From Nocardia wallacei (GTDB lineage: Bacteria > Actinomycetota > Actinomycetes > Mycobacteriales > Mycobacteriaceae): a DNA stretch of 64,000 nucleotides. The translations under genes and the position numbers were made by a program. The notes under the pieces are model-generated. The model saw nothing but the letters and a program-made list of their open reading frames with translations. It ran no database searches and had not been told where the DNA came from. Numbering within the stretch: position 1 is the first letter of the stretch; each line of letters begins with the position of its first letter. The DNA lies in NCBI RefSeq assembly GCF_014466955.1, contig NZ_AP023396.1, forward strand, positions 310,001-374,000, given 5' to 3'. Positions 1 to 7,714 of this stretch are shown here, piece after piece.

Positions 1-1042
1 CCTCGATGTCCTGCACGACGCGTTCGCGTGGCGGGTTGCCCTTGCGGGCCTCCAGCTTGTCGGCGATGTCGTACTTGTGATCGAGCGCGATCAGCTTCCA
101 ATAGAAGCTCGAGCGCCGGTACTTCCGGGGCCAGAACCGGCGGATCCGCGGGTTCTGGGTCCCGAACGCGCGCGAGCACCAGAACCAGTCGGTGTCCCAC
201 CGCCACAGGTAGTCGTGGATGGTGAGGCGGTCGCGGCGGGGCTGTTTCGCGTCGTGCTGGATGGACCGGTAGAAGATGTCCATCCCGGTGTAGTCGCTGA
301 CCGGGCCGGGCTCGTCGGTCTGCCGGCCGAGGATCAGGTAGCTCTCGTCGGCGGTGAACACCACGCCGTCGAGGTAGTCGACCGGCTCACCGTCGTAGGA
401 GCGGTCGAGCACGATCTGCGCCATGACCGCTTCCAGCTCGCGCAGGTCATGGAAGCGCACGTGCCGCAGCGCCACGTAGGGCCGCACCTGTTCCAGCTCG
501 ATCTTCAGCCGGGTCGAATAGCCGAGCGTGCCATAGGAGTTCGGGAAGCCCCGGAACAGTTCGGCGTGCTCGCCGTCGGGCGTCGCGGTGATGATCTCGC
601 CCGCGCCGGTGAGCACGTCGATCTCCAGCACCGACTCGTGCGGGAGGCCGTTGCGGAACGACGTCGACTCGATGCCCAGGCCGGTGACCGCGCCGCCCAG
701 GGTGATCGTCTTGAGCTGCGGCACCACCAGCGGGGCCAGCCCGTACGGCAGCGTCGCGGCGACGAGATCCTCGTAGGTGGTCATCCCGGCCACGTCGGCG
801 GTCCGGGCCTGCGCGTCGACCGCGATCACCTGGGTCAGGCCCGAAACGTCCAGCCCCGGAGCGGGGTTCTTGGCCCGGGCCCGGAACAGGTTCGAGGTCT
901 TCTTGGCCAGCCGGATGTTCGCCTCCCGGGGGATGGCGCGATAACTGGCCAGCAGGCGGTCGACCCCCGCCCGATGCGCGGCAAAACCTGATTCGTGTGC
1001 GGCCGGTGCGCGGCCGGCCTTCCCCAACAGACTCACTGCCAC
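1..1042 (-). CDS. FAD-linked oxidase, sterol-reductase-like (partial, runs off left edge)
   Basis: The 3' end lies outside the window; about 347 N-terminal codons are present. The conceptual protein starts at a GTG (VAVSLLGKAG). It then shows the PCMH-type FAD-binding fold, with LDVSGLTQVIAVDAQART, MTTYEDLVAATLPYGLAP and the flavin loop TLGGAVTGLGIES, followed by a substrate domain rich in aromatic residues. The family includes DHCR24-like delta-24 sterol reductases and mycobacterial Rv3719, which neighbours a cyclopropane-fatty-acid-synthase-like methyltransferase involved in branched fatty acid formation. Orientation relative to the SRPBCC, ybaB and recR genes matches the M. tuberculosis order from memory. 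The start is weakly defined: a purine-rich GGGAGAGA lies about 12 nt upstream and a second GTG lies two codons in. Substrate is unknown from sequence alone. Confidence 0.85.
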   Translation of the reverse strand, partial: MAVSLLGKAGRAPAAHESGFAAHRAGVDRLLASYRAIPREANIRLAKKTSNLFRARAKNPAPGLDVSGLTQVIAVDAQARTADVAGMTTYEDLVAATLPYGLAPLVVPQLKTITLGGAVTGLGIESTSFRNGLPHESVLEIDVLTGAGEIITATPDGEHAELFRGFPNSYGTLGYSTRLKIELEQVRPYVALRHVRFHDLRELEAVMAQIVLDRSYDGEPVDYLDGVVFTADESYLILGRQTDEPGPVSDYTGMDIFYRSIQHDAKQPRRDRLTIHDYLWRWDTDWFWCSRAFGTQNPRIRRFWPRKYRRSSFYWKLIALDHKYDIADKLEARKGNPPRERVVQDIE

Positions 1043-1181
1043 ACCCTGACGCTATCTCTCCCCGAAGGGGGAGGCCACCGCGAGGGTACCTATTGCCAGG
1101 AATTTTCACGTATCCGTTGCATTGCGTCGGGGTCTGCGCACGATGCCCTGGCGACCGGTGAACCGGCAGGTCGAGGCGGTG

Positions 1182-1224
1182 ATTAGCCTGTCTAATGGAG
1201 TGTGCTGAGATGGAGTGTGCTGAG
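1182..1224. promoter_or_regulatory. Inverted repeat plus tandem 15-bp repeat upstream of the FAD-linked oxidase
   Basis: ATTAG (1182-1186), a 5-nt spacer and CTAAT (1192-1196) form a perfect inverted repeat. It is followed by two exact tandem copies of ATGGAGTGTGCTGAG (1195-1209 and 1210-1224). The block lies about 140-180 bp upstream of the oxidase start on the minus strand, in a gene-free stretch. A regulator-binding role is inference. Confidence 0.4.
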
Positions 1225-1281
1225 GTCTTCGTCGGGTGCGCGGTGCGGAATCGCTCGTCGGCTCCCGGGCGGCGGACGCGC

Positions 1282-2043
1282 TCAGTGGTGGGGGTACCCG
1301 TTCGGCGGTCCCGAGTGCGGGTAGCCCGGCGGCGGCCCGTAATCGTGAGGCGGTTGTCCCGGATACGGCTGCGGCCGATAGCCCGGCGAGGGCGATCCGG
1401 GACCGGGCATGCCGGGCTGCGGTGGCGCATATTCCGGTCCGGACGTGCCTGGCCGGGGTGGGGCATACCCGGGTCCCGGCGCGCCGGGCTGCGGCGGGTA
1501 GCCGGGGACCGGTGCGCCTTGCTGCTGCGGCGCGTGGCCACCGGGCGCTGCCTGGGGATATACCGGGGTGTGCGGTGCCGCGGCGGAATTCGCGTGGCCC
1601 GCCGATATGTTCTGGCCCGGCGCGAACCCGTCCGGCGACGCCTGGACGCCCGCGACGCCGGGCGGTTGCGCCATCGGATAGGGCGAATTGTTCGGTGGGG
1701 GAGGCGAGCCCGCAGCGGCGGTCGGACCGGTCGGCTTGCGTAGTTCGCCGCGCAGCAGCCACACACAACCCGCGCTCAGCAGCGGGCCGACGACGATCAG
1801 GGTCCAGCCGATGCGCTTGTTCCTGCTGTTCTGCTCGTCGATGGTGCGGGTCGTCGAACTGCCGTGCCGACTCGTCGTCGTGCAGGTGTCACCCGCCTTC
1901 ATCTCGTGGCCGCCGCAGTCCACCGTGCCGTCGCCGTTCAGGGTCACGACGCCGCCGATCAGCAGGCCGATGCCGAATACGATGCCGAGCACATAGGTGA
2001 CGACGTCCTTGATCCGGCGTGCGCGCAGCACGGTATTCGACAC
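1282..2043 (-). CDS. Two-TM membrane protein with long Pro/Gly/Gln-rich tail
   Basis: No function recognised. The protein is 253 aa from a GTG at 2043, which follows a run of six G; the reading frame is open further upstream but has no ribosome binding site there. Residues ~10-35 (VVTYVLGIVFGIGLLIGGVV) and ~75-100 (RIGWTLIVVGPLLSAGCVWL) are hydrophobic and flank a short extracytoplasmic loop. The loop contains DGTVDCGGHEMKAGDTC, whose two Cys could pair. The last ~130 residues are a low-complexity PGYPPQPG/PGYAPP repeat ending in His-His. Such tails are common in Nocardia and Mycobacterium envelope proteins. It is transcribed away from the SRPBCC gene, sharing a 114-bp divergent promoter region. 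Confidence 0.75.
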   Translation of the reverse strand: MSNTVLRARRIKDVVTYVLGIVFGIGLLIGGVVTLNGDGTVDCGGHEMKAGDTCTTTSRHGSSTTRTIDEQNSRNKRIGWTLIVVGPLLSAGCVWLLRGELRKPTGPTAAAGSPPPPNNSPYPMAQPPGVAGVQASPDGFAPGQNISAGHANSAAAPHTPVYPQAAPGGHAPQQQGAPVPGYPPQPGAPGPGYAPPRPGTSGPEYAPPQPGMPGPGSPSPGYRPQPYPGQPPHDYGPPPGYPHSGPPNGYPHH

Positions 2044-2157
2044 GAACCCCCCTAGGTGATTCCCGTTACGATGACGACCCGGCTCCCCTGAGTCGCGGCG
2101 TAGCATAGCCCGGCGGCAGGCAACGTGCACATCGCCGACTCAAACAAGGAGTTCACA

Positions 2158-2592
2158 GTGGGACAGGTCAGCGCCTCCAGTTCGATCGTCGTTCCGGCAG
2201 ATTCGCAGCGCGCGCTCGAGGCGATCTCGGACTACGAAACGGTGCGCCCCCGCATCCTCTCGTCGCACTATCGGGATTACAAGGTACTCGAGGGCGGCAA
2301 GGGCGCCGGCACCGTCGCGGAATGGACGCTGCAGGCCACCGAGAAGCGGTCGCGCAATGTGCACGCGGTGGTGTCGGTCTCGGATTCGATCGTGACCGAA
2401 CGGGATTCGAATTCGACGCTGGTGACGACCTGGACGGTGACGCCGTCCGGCGCCGGCTCCCTGGTCACCGTCCGGACCAGCTGGAAGGGCGCCGGTGGCG
2501 TGCCCGGCTTCTTCGAGGGCATCTTCGCGCCCCTGGGCCTGAAGAAGATTCAGGCCGAGGTGCTGGAGAACCTGAAGGGCGAACTGTCCTGA
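2158..2592 (+). CDS. SRPBCC (START-like) family protein, Rv3718c-like
   Basis: A 144-aa protein of the SRPBCC/polyketide-cyclase fold. The N-terminal strand is VGQVSASSSIVVPADSQRAL, followed by the alternating beta strands typical of the family (GTVAEWTLQA, STLVTTWTVTPSGAGSLVTV) and a long C-terminal helix (KKIQAEVLENLKGEL). The start is the GTG at 2158, preceded by AAGGAG at 7-nt spacing; the frame is open earlier, to 2125, without such a site. Position and size fit mycobacterial Rv3718c in the conserved block with ybaB and recR. The fold binds a hydrophobic ligand in a central cavity; the ligand is unknown and no catalytic residues can be assigned. Confidence 0.85.
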   Translation: MGQVSASSSIVVPADSQRALEAISDYETVRPRILSSHYRDYKVLEGGKGAGTVAEWTLQATEKRSRNVHAVVSVSDSIVTERDSNSTLVTTWTVTPSGAGSLVTVRTSWKGAGGVPGFFEGIFAPLGLKKIQAEVLENLKGELS

Positions 2593-2638
2593 GGTTTTCC
2601 GGTCGCGCGCGGACCGGATCGGCGCGGACCGGATCGGC

Positions 2639-2986
2639 TCAGCCTTCGGCGATGTCGAACAGGTTGCCCTCGGGATCGGCGAGGGTGGACCAGCTGATCC
2701 CGTACTCGTCGTAATCGGCGATGTGCTTGGCGCCCAGCGTGATCGCCCGCTCGATCTGGTCGCGGCGATCGGTCGCGACCAGGTCGAGGTGGACGACGTT
2801 CTTGCCCGGATTCTTGTCCGGCACGCGCAGGAACATCAAAGTCGGCGACATGGTGTCGCGGCCGACCGTCGCGAAGTTCTGATTCGCCTCCGGATCGACG
2901 GGCTGCTCCAGCAATTCGGCGTAGAAACGCGCCAGCGCGGCGGCGTCCGCGCAGTCGACGGCGATATTGGCGAGCCTGGGTGGCAT
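2639..2986 (-). CDS. VOC (glyoxalase/bleomycin-resistance) family protein
   Basis: A 115-aa single-domain protein beginning MPPRLANIAVDCADAAALAR and ending WSTLADPEGNLFDIAEG, the standard signature of the vicinal-oxygen-chelate fold (F/Y at the start of the helix, DPEGN before the last strand). The mid-strand NVVHLDLVATD carries the His usual for metal binding, though several metal positions are degenerate. It starts 14 nt after the stop of the MerR regulator on the same strand and has AAAGGAAT upstream of the ATG, so the two form an operon. A role in binding or detoxifying a small electrophile or antibiotic sensed by the regulator is plausible but unproven. Confidence 0.85.
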   Translation of the reverse strand: MPPRLANIAVDCADAAALARFYAELLEQPVDPEANQNFATVGRDTMSPTLMFLRVPDKNPGKNVVHLDLVATDRRDQIERAITLGAKHIADYDEYGISWSTLADPEGNLFDIAEG

Positions 2987-3000
2987 GGGTATTCCTTTCT

Positions 3001-3822
3001 TTACGGCCGGCCGACCGGCCAGCAGACCTCGGTGCGGAAATCGGAAGGATCCGCGACATCGCCCGGCCCGAGGAGGTACAGCTCCCGGACCGGTTCGGCG
3101 AGTGCGGTGTCGTGTTCGGCGACATGGCTGCCCAGGGCGCCGTAGGTGCGGTCGAAATCGGTGAACGGTCCGGTGTGCACGGCGATGGCGAAACGCCGGG
3201 CGGGCAGCTCGAGCACCGCGGTGCCGTCGGCTGTGGCGAGCCGGTCGCGATCGGCGGGCGCGATCGGCACGAACGCGACCACCTCGCCCACCTCGTTCTC
3301 GAAGAAGTCGGTGGAGTAGGTGGCCCCCGCGGGGCCGGCCGGTGCCACGCCCGCGGTGGCCAGCGTCTCGTAGAGCCTGCCGAAGGCGGTGTCGCACCAT
3401 TGCGAGATACCTTCTTGTGCAACGGAATTCGCGAAGGTCAGGGCGGGAAATGCTGGGACGCAGCGGTATTCGACCGCGATCGGCGCGCGCGGCGACAACA
3501 GGGCCCGCAGCGAGGCCACCACGTCCCGGGTGCGCGCCAGTTCGGCCTCCATGCGTTCCAGATGGGCTCGCAGGGCGGCATCGCGCGCGGACCGGTCGGG
3601 CGCGGCCAGCACTGTGCGGATGTCGGGCAGCGGCATGTTCAGATCACGCAGGCGCCGGATGAGGTGCGCCTGGGCGACCTGGTCGGTCGAGTAGCGCCGA
3701 TAGCCGGAGGCCGGGTCTCTCGTCGCGGGTTCGAGCAGCTCGATCTCGTCGTAGTACCGCAGCGTCTTCACGCTGAGATACGTCAGCCGGGCGAATTCCC
3801 CGATGGGGACGGTCGCTGTCAT
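3001..3822 (-). CDS. MerR-family regulator with GyrI-like effector domain
   Basis: A 273-aa protein. Residues 1-70 are a MerR winged-helix domain (PIGEFARLTYLSVKTLRYYD, then GYRRYSTDQVAQAHLIRRLR). A coiled-coil follows at ~75-110, then a C-terminal GyrI/BmrR-like ligand domain (~115-273) with EVVAFVPIAPADRDRLATAD and AIAVHTGPFTDFDRTYGAL. This architecture is that of multidrug-sensing activators such as BmrR and TipA. The ATG at 3822 has no Shine-Dalgarno sequence and lies where transcription should begin from the promoter at 3830-3860, so the mRNA is probably leaderless. It is co-transcribed with the VOC protein. Confidence 0.88.
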   Translation of the reverse strand: MTATVPIGEFARLTYLSVKTLRYYDEIELLEPATRDPASGYRRYSTDQVAQAHLIRRLRDLNMPLPDIRTVLAAPDRSARDAALRAHLERMEAELARTRDVVASLRALLSPRAPIAVEYRCVPAFPALTFANSVAQEGISQWCDTAFGRLYETLATAGVAPAGPAGATYSTDFFENEVGEVVAFVPIAPADRDRLATADGTAVLELPARRFAIAVHTGPFTDFDRTYGALGSHVAEHDTALAEPVRELYLLGPGDVADPSDFRTEVCWPVGRP

Positions 3823-3829
3823 GCCGACC

Positions 3830-3860
3830 AGCGAACACCCTCCAGCGGGGGGAGAGTCAA
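3830..3860 (-). promoter_or_regulatory. MerR-type promoter with 19-bp spacer
   Basis: On the minus strand TTGACT (3860-3855) and TTCGCT (3835-3830) are separated by 19 bp. The spacer holds the imperfect dyad CTCCCCCCGCTGGAGGG. An overlong spacer containing a dyad is the hallmark of MerR-activated promoters. The predicted start of transcription is at or next to the ATG at 3822. The -35 overlaps the stop codon of the secreted-protein gene. Confidence 0.6.
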
Positions 3861-4438
3861 TAGGTCAGCACGAAGGTCAGCAGGGGCGTCGTCTGGAAGG
3901 CGCCGCGCCACCAGGAATAGCCGAACCAGACGCCCGGGGTGACCTCGCGGATCTCGTCCCAGATCTGCGGGGTGATGGACGGGGCGTAGTCCAGCGCCCA
4001 CACCGGTTGCCCGTCGAGGATCGACGGCGCGCTGTAGACGTTGGCGGGGAAGCCCTCGGTCCCGCCGCCGAGGATGCGGTTCTGCAGGGTGCCGCCGTCG
4101 GGATCGGTGTAGAAGTTCTTGCCGCTCCACAGCGGCGGCGCTACCGCCTCCACGATCGGCGGGCGCGCGACCCAGCCGTTCGTCACGCCGATGGGCACGG
4201 TGCCGCGGGGCGCGTTCAGGAAGATCTGGTCCTGCTGCTGCGGATCGCAGATGTCGCGCAGCGCCACGATGGTCGCCTGGGGATTTTCGGGATACAGCAC
4301 GCAGCCGCCGCCGTAATCGGTGTCGGCGTGCGCGGCGGGCGCGGCGACGACCGGCGCCACGGCGAGCAGCGCCGCCAGGCAGGCCGGGGCGAGCACCCGC
4401 CGCAGCGATATCCGAATGGGTTCACGGGCTGCCCGCAT
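3857..4438 (-). CDS. Secreted protein of unknown function
   Basis: The call uses the ATG at 4438, which has GGAGG five bases upstream; two earlier in-frame ATGs (4450, 4465) lack a site. The 193-aa product opens with a Sec signal peptide (RISLRRVLAPACLAALLAVA, cleavage after AAHA). The mature domain of about 160 residues is rich in Trp, Tyr and Pro (APPLWSGKNFYTDPDGGTLQ, WDEIREVTPGVWFGYSWWRG), with two Cys near its N-terminal part (GGGCVLYP, LRDICDPQ) that could form a disulfide. I recognise no enzyme motif. It is divergent from ybaB and lies just upstream of the MerR/VOC pair. Confidence 0.75.
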   Translation of the reverse strand: MRAAREPIRISLRRVLAPACLAALLAVAPVVAAPAAHADTDYGGGCVLYPENPQATIVALRDICDPQQQDQIFLNAPRGTVPIGVTNGWVARPPIVEAVAPPLWSGKNFYTDPDGGTLQNRILGGGTEGFPANVYSAPSILDGQPVWALDYAPSITPQIWDEIREVTPGVWFGYSWWRGAFQTTPLLTFVLTY

Positions 4439-4561
4439 AACCGCCTCCATGTGACCTGACCCCACCCACTGATCCTAGTTCGCTATCGACGGGGCGATAG
4501 GGGGGTAGACCCAATCGTGACTACGCTGGGGAGCAACCACTTCCCGCAGAGAGGACAGCCC

Positions 4562-4900
4562 GTGGAGCCCGGTGGACAGGTCGACATGCAGGCCCTGCTT
4601 GCGCAGGCACAACAGATGCAGCAGGCGGTGATGGCCGCCCAGGCCGAACTCGCGGAGTCGGTGGTCGAGGGCGAAGCCGGCGGCGGGCTGGTGAAGGTCA
4701 CCGTGAAGGCGACCGGCGAGGTCCAGACGCTGCAGATAGACCCGAAGGTCGTCGACCCGGAGGATGTCGAGACCCTGCAGGACCTGGTGGTGGGCGCGAT
4801 CAACGCCGCGACCGCCAACGCCCAGCAGCTGGCCGCGGAGAAGCTGGGCCCGCTGGCCGGCGGCATGGGCGGGGGTTCGATGCCCGGCCTGCCGTTCTGA
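4562..4900 (+). CDS. ybaB: YbaB/EbfC nucleoid-associated protein
   Basis: A 112-aa YbaB/EbfC protein: [20 protein letters not shown] forms the N-terminal helix, and then [20 protein letters not shown] and [20 protein letters not shown] match the family core almost exactly. The C-terminus is Gly/Met-rich ([13 protein letters not shown]). The start is GTG 4562 (VEPGGQVD), preceded by AGAGAGG; it agrees with the mycobacterial Rv3716c start as I recall it and excludes 15 upstream codons. The dimer binds DNA non-specifically and is nearly always encoded directly before recR, as here (16-nt gap), so both are likely co-transcribed. Confidence 0.95.
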   Translation: MEPGGQVDMQALLAQAQQMQQAVMAAQAELAESVVEGEAGGGLVKVTVKATGEVQTLQIDPKVVDPEDVETLQDLVVGAINAATANAQQLAAEKLGPLAGGMGGGSMPGLPF

Positions 4901-4916
4901 GCGCGGGGCCACCGCG

Positions 4917-5525
4917 TTGTACGAGGGTCCGGTTCAGGATCTGATCGACGAGCTGGGCAAGCTGCCCGGCGTCGGTCCCAAGAGCGCGCAGCGGATCGCG
5001 TTCCACCTGCTGTCGGTCGAGCCGCCGGAGATCGACCGGTTGCAGGCCGCGCTGCAGAAGGTGCGCGACGGGGTGCGGTTCTGTTCGGTGTGCGGCACCG
5101 TGTCCGACGGTGAGCTGTGCCGCATCTGCGCCGACCCGCGCCGCGACCGCACCCTCATCTGCGTGGTCGAGGAACCCAAGGATGTGCAGGCCATCGAGCG
5201 CACCCGGGAGTTCCGCGGCCGCTACCACGTGCTCGGCGGCGCACTGGACCCGCTGTCCGGTATCGGCCCGGATCAGCTGCGCATTCGAGAACTGCTGGGC
5301 CGCATCGGAAATCAGGACGACGGCGTCGACGTCACCGAGGTGATCATCGCGACAGACCCGAACACCGAGGGCGAGGCGACGGCCACCTATCTGGTCCGTA
5401 TGCTGCGCGACTTCCCGGGACTGTCGGTCACCCGGCTGGCTTCGGGCCTGCCGATGGGCGGCGATCTGGAATTCGCCGACGAGCTGACGCTGGGCCGGGC
5501 GCTGTCGGGCCGCCGCGCGCTGTAG
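4917..5525 (+). CDS. recR: Recombination mediator RecR
   Basis: A 202-aa RecR. The order is helix-hairpin-helix ([20 protein letters not shown]), a Cys4 zinc finger (C56, C59, C68, C71), a Toprim domain ([40 protein letters not shown]) and the C-terminal Walker-B-like [20 protein letters not shown]. Length and sequence are typical. The start is a TTG at 4917 ([14 protein letters not shown]); the mycobacterial homologue begins at the same residue, and no ATG or GTG fits. RecR with RecO loads RecA at ssDNA gaps in the RecF pathway. It follows ybaB by 16 nt. Confidence 0.97.
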   Translation: MYEGPVQDLIDELGKLPGVGPKSAQRIAFHLLSVEPPEIDRLQAALQKVRDGVRFCSVCGTVSDGELCRICADPRRDRTLICVVEEPKDVQAIERTREFRGRYHVLGGALDPLSGIGPDQLRIRELLGRIGNQDDGVDVTEVIIATDPNTEGEATATYLVRMLRDFPGLSVTRLASGLPMGGDLEFADELTLGRALSGRRAL

Positions 5526-5534
5526 CGCGGCCGC

Positions 5535-6179
5535 TCAGAGGCGGACCGGTTCCCAGTCCAGCGCCGCCAGCCGGGTGCGGTCGCCGGTGGTCCAGTCCCA
5601 GATCAGGTCGGCGACGCGGTGGGCGTCGCCGAGCCGGGCGCCGAAGTGCCGGTCGGGTGAGCCGTCGCGGTATTCGAGGGTGTAGTCGCCGTCGCCGTCG
5701 CGGAAGGTCTGGATGTAGACCTGGGGTTCGCGCTCGACGATCAGATAGGGATTGGGGTCGGACAGCTCCGGGATCCACTGGTGTATGAGCGGCTCGGTGA
5801 GATAGGGGAATTCGCCCGCGCCGCCGTGGGTGACGGTGACCGGGATGTGCCCGGCGGGGTCGAGCAGCCAGGCGAGCTGAGGATCGTAGACCGCGTACGC
5901 CCGTGGCGTGGCGAGGTCGAACAACAGTCCGCGCAGATGGCCGATCGCGTCATAGGGACTCGAAACATACAGTGCCGCACCGGTTTCCGCGCCGCCGACG
6001 GGCGCCTCGGTGAGGAAGCTGTCCGGTTCGGGCAGTGCGGCGTTGCGTTCGTTCAGCGCGGCTGCCAGCTCGGCCACCACCCGGTCCTCCGGCAGGCCGC
6101 GCTGGGCGGTCAGGTAGGCGTCGACCTCGTCGGGGGTGGTGGCGACGCCGGAGGGCAGCAGTACGTGGTCGTAGCTCAC
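5535..6179 (-). CDS. Conserved actinobacterial protein of unknown function
   Basis: A 214-aa acidic protein starting MSYDHVLLPSGVATTPDEVD. There is no signal peptide, membrane segment or recognised catalytic motif. It alternates strands and helices with many aromatic residues (YVSSPYDAIGHLRGLLFDLA, YLIVEREPQVYIQTFRDGDG, LIWDWTTGDRTRLAALDWEP). The pattern recalls proteins annotated only as hypothetical next to toxin or immunity genes, but nothing here proves that. It overlaps the stop of the small Cys-rich gene upstream by 4 nt (ATGA-type), so the two are translationally coupled. It faces recR across a 9-nt gap. Confidence 0.7.
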   Translation of the reverse strand: MSYDHVLLPSGVATTPDEVDAYLTAQRGLPEDRVVAELAAALNERNAALPEPDSFLTEAPVGGAETGAALYVSSPYDAIGHLRGLLFDLATPRAYAVYDPQLAWLLDPAGHIPVTVTHGGAGEFPYLTEPLIHQWIPELSDPNPYLIVEREPQVYIQTFRDGDGDYTLEYRDGSPDRHFGARLGDAHRVADLIWDWTTGDRTRLAALDWEPVRL

Positions 6180-6388
6180 CCGGTCAGGCTACGTGGCCCG
6201 GAACCGGGGGCCGCGCAGCCGCAGCCGCCCGCCACGTCGAAACAGTCGACGATGAAGGTGTGCCGGGCGTGATCGGTGTCGTGGCAGTCGGCGTCCGTGC
6301 ACTCCACCGACCGGTCGGTGTGCACGATCAGCGTGCCGTGACAGTGGTCGAGCGTGGCGTCGCAGGACATACAGACCCGTACGTGCAT
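6176..6388 (-). CDS. Small Cys/His-rich protein
   Basis: A 70-aa protein with Cys and His spaced like metal ligands: MHVRVCMSCDATLDHCHGTL, then VECTDADCHDTDHARHTF, then VDCFDVAGGCGCAA. The first CxxC and the following HCH could form a zinc or other metal site; this is inference. The ATG is preceded by AGGAGG (complement of cctcct at 6401), a strong ribosome site. It is the first gene of a two-gene unit with the 214-aa unknown and is divergent from the cysteine desulfhydrase gene. Confidence 0.7.
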   Translation of the reverse strand: MHVRVCMSCDATLDHCHGTLIVHTDRSVECTDADCHDTDHARHTFIVDCFDVAGGCGCAAPGSGPRSLTG

Positions 6389-6458
6389 GAAGACCTCCTG
6401 TGTGAGAGACCGTCCGCCCTACGGTCGTACCACGTGCGGGCCACTCGCCGGAAACCCT

Positions 6459-6486
6459 CGGACAGTGTGTCGTCCGCCGCTGTCCG
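6459..6486. promoter_or_regulatory. Inverted repeat in the divergent promoter upstream of the desulfhydrase gene
   Basis: CGGACAG (6459-6465) and CTGTCCG (6480-6486) are perfect inverted arms 14 nt apart, about 60 bp before the desulfhydrase start. They could be a regulator site or an RNA hairpin. No regulator gene is adjacent. Confidence 0.35.
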
Positions 6487-6543
6487 GGGCGCGGGTACAA
6501 CGGTGGTGTCGGGGCAATCCGCCCGCAACCGTGAGGAGCGCGT

Positions 6544-7668
6544 ATGACAGCCACTGCCGGACCCACCGGAGCCGCGCCGGACATGGTGGACGTCAACCGG
6601 TACGACCCGGGCCACCGGGCCTGGCTGGCCGAGGCGATCGCCAAGGTGCGCGCCGATATGCGCCGTTCGTCGGATACGCACCTGCTGCGGGTCCCCGTGG
6701 CGGCGGTGCCGGGCGTGCACCTGTATCTGAAGGACGAGTCCACGCATCCGACCGGATCGCTGAAGCACCGGCTGGCGCGGTCGCTGTTCCTGCACGCGCT
6801 GTGCAGTGGCTGGATCCGGCCCGACCGGCCGGTGATCGAGGCGTCCAGTGGCTCGACGGCCGTCTCCGAGGCGTACTTCGCCCGGCTGATCGGGGTGCCG
6901 TTCATCGCGGTGATGGCGCGCGGTACCAGCCGGGAGAAGGTGCGGTTGATCGAATTCCACGGTGGCCGATGTCATTTCGTGAACGACGCGAACGAGGTCT
7001 ACGACGTCGCCGCGCGGCTGGCGACCGAGACCGGCGGCCACTACATGGACCAGTTCACCTTCGCCGAGCGGGCCACCGACTGGCGCGGCAACAACAACAT
7101 CGCCGAGTCCATCTTCGATCAGCTCGCCGAGGAACCGCACCCCGATCCGGCCTGGATCGTGGCGACCGCGGGCACCGGCGGCACCTCGGCGACCATCGCC
7201 CGCTACATCCGCTACACGGGCCGGGCCACCGGGATCTGCGTGGCCGATCCGGACAACTCCGCGTTCTTCCCCGGCTGGCGCGACGACGATCCGGCCGCGA
7301 CCACCGAGATCTGTTCGCGCATCGAGGGCATCGGACGCCAGCGCGTGGAGCCCAGCTTCGTCGGCACCGCGATCGACCGGATGATCCATGTCCCCGACGC
7401 CGCGGCCATCGCGTCGATCCAGGTGCTCGACGAGCTGATCGGGCGCAAGGCGGGCGCCTCCACCGGTACCGGTCTGTGGGCGGCGTTCCACATCATGGCC
7501 GAGATGGCGGCGGCCGGGCGGGCGGGCAGCGTGGTGGGCCTGCTCTGCGATCCGGGCGATCGCTACATCGACAAGTACTACTCGGCCGAGTGGCTCGCCG
7601 CGCAGCGGATCGACATCACGCCGTATCGAGCCCGCTTGCGGACGTTCCTGGATTCGGGGGTGCTGTGA
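6544..7668 (+). CDS. cds1: PLP-dependent L-cysteine desulfhydrase-like enzyme
   Basis: A 374-aa fold-type II PLP enzyme of the cysteine synthase family. The PLP lysine lies in [15 protein letters not shown] (K76), the substrate loop is [20 protein letters not shown], and the phosphate-binding Gly-rich loop is [17 protein letters not shown]. The length and the SLKHR variant (rather than SVKDR) are as I recall for M. tuberculosis Rv3684/Cds1, which converts L-cysteine to pyruvate, ammonia and H2S. The start ATG has GAGGAG upstream. It converges with a TauE-type anion exporter, which would fit disposal of sulfur anions made from H2S. The exact activity (desulfhydrase or synthase) cannot be told from sequence. 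Confidence 0.8.
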   Translation: MTATAGPTGAAPDMVDVNRYDPGHRAWLAEAIAKVRADMRRSSDTHLLRVPVAAVPGVHLYLKDESTHPTGSLKHRLARSLFLHALCSGWIRPDRPVIEASSGSTAVSEAYFARLIGVPFIAVMARGTSREKVRLIEFHGGRCHFVNDANEVYDVAARLATETGGHYMDQFTFAERATDWRGNNNIAESIFDQLAEEPHPDPAWIVATAGTGGTSATIARYIRYTGRATGICVADPDNSAFFPGWRDDDPAATTEICSRIEGIGRQRVEPSFVGTAIDRMIHVPDAAAIASIQVLDELIGRKAGASTGTGLWAAFHIMAEMAAAGRAGSVVGLLCDPGDRYIDKYYSAEWLAAQRIDITPYRARLRTFLDSGVL

Positions 7669-7714
7669 CTACGTGATCGGCATACTACGTGTCGGCAGAC
7701 TACGTGGTCAGCAG
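7668..7714. repeat. Three tandem ~16-bp repeats between convergent gene ends
   Basis: Copies begin at 7668, 7684 and 7699 with the shared core ACTACGTG followed by TCGGCA or TCAGCA. The array starts within the desulfhydrase stop codon and contains the exporter's stop codon (7700-7702). See also the analogous array at 13263. Confidence 0.7.

Noticed and set aside
447..1768. Long minus-strand ORFs (439 and 220 aa) over the oxidase start and the Pro-rich protein
   Set aside because: Arg/Pro-rich translations with no domain, in other frames from two well-supported genes; typical GC-rich shadow ORFs.
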